A stretch of 64,000 nucleotides of DNA from NCBI RefSeq assembly GCF_005502885.1, contig NZ_SCMR01000001.1:62001-126000 (forward strand). Reading direction: 5' to 3'. The translations under genes were made by a program, and so were the position numbers. The stretch comes from Microbacterium sp. 2FI. GTDB taxonomy: Bacteria > Actinomycetota > Actinomycetes > Actinomycetales > Microbacteriaceae. The notes beneath the pieces were generated by a model. It saw only the letters and a program-made list of their open reading frames with translations. It had not been told where the DNA came from and did not search any database. Shown in pieces: positions 63,940 to 64,000 of this stretch (position 1 is its first letter; each line of letters starts with the position of its first letter).

Positions 63940-64000
63940 ATGACCGATGCTGTCGAGCCCGACCTGCCGCGGGGCGTGGCGCTCGCGTGGGGCATCGCCG
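63940..64000 (+). CDS. TetR-family regulator (start only; runs off the window)
   Basis: The 20 codons visible, MTDAVEPDLPRGVALAWGIA, match the N terminus of TetR regulators divergently paired with DrrAB-type exporters (LPRGxALAWG...). The ATG is about 7 bp after a TAGACT -10, so the mRNA may be leaderless. The HTH is beyond the window. The family call is based on this short peptide, the neighbouring perfect palindrome and the divergent exporter. Confidence 0.6.
   Translation, partial: MTDAVEPDLPRGVALAWGIA

Overview
The window is high-GC DNA with short intergenic gaps, frequent GTG and TTG starts, 4-bp ATGA overlaps and several apparently leaderless genes. Its gene content (IdeR-type iron box, DUF1918, PYROXD2-like oxidoreductase, receiver-less OmpR-type regulator, KtrAB-like pairs, actinobacterial multidomain GH43 enzymes) points to a Microbacterium-like actinobacterium of the family Microbacteriaceae. 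This placement is inferred from protein character and was not tested by a search. I see no rRNA, tRNA, CRISPR array, transposase or phage gene; it reads as ordinary chromosome with a few accessory spots.

Layout, left to right. 1-2.3 kb: TetR regulator divergent from an NCS1 permease that is translationally coupled to an agmatine deiminase. 2.3-5.7 kb: M23 peptidase-like protein, aldo-keto reductase, NAD(P)-binding protein, EamA exporter. 5.7-10.5 kb: iron-siderophore locus (siderophore-interacting reductase divergent from a lipoprotein-permease-permease-ATPase operon) around an IdeR box. 10.5-12 kb: small cytosolic and membrane proteins. 12-19.5 kb: a 1164-residue secreted GH43 enzyme, AlkA-like glycosylase, winged-helix regulator and GH1 beta-glucosidase. 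19.5-23 kb: small conserved proteins and an alpha/beta hydrolase. 23.1-25.1 kb: a large unrecognised protein with palindromic repeats on both sides. 25-31 kb: MFS transporter and sbcD-sbcC. 31-38.7 kb: secreted SGNH hydrolase, nucleosidase, PYROXD2-like oxidoreductase, two-component system, APH-like protein and a PPTase-like remnant. 38.7-45 kb: nadE and a large RecB-like nuclease/helicase fusion. 45-52 kb: PLP decarboxylase, upp, tadA, CDF transporter, alpha/beta hydrolase, ArsR-SRPBCC pair. 52-62 kb: proC, then two KtrB/KtrA-like potassium uptake pairs flanking a 1450-residue secreted protein with two GH43 propellers. 62-64 kb: ArsR regulator, then DrrAB-like ABC exporter with a divergent TetR gene cut by the window end.

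Functional themes: plant-polysaccharide breakdown outside the cell (two large GH43 proteins sharing a cysteine-bracketed C-terminal domain, and a probably cytoplasmic GH1 enzyme), iron-siderophore uptake under IdeR control, potassium homeostasis with two paralogous pairs that share an 8-bp TTG overlap, and double-strand-break processing (SbcCD, plus the TM0106-type nuclease/helicase). The least explained items are the repeat-flanked 644-residue protein at 23.1 kb, the inverted repeat inside a permease gene near 8.7 kb, and the shared C-terminal domains and tails.
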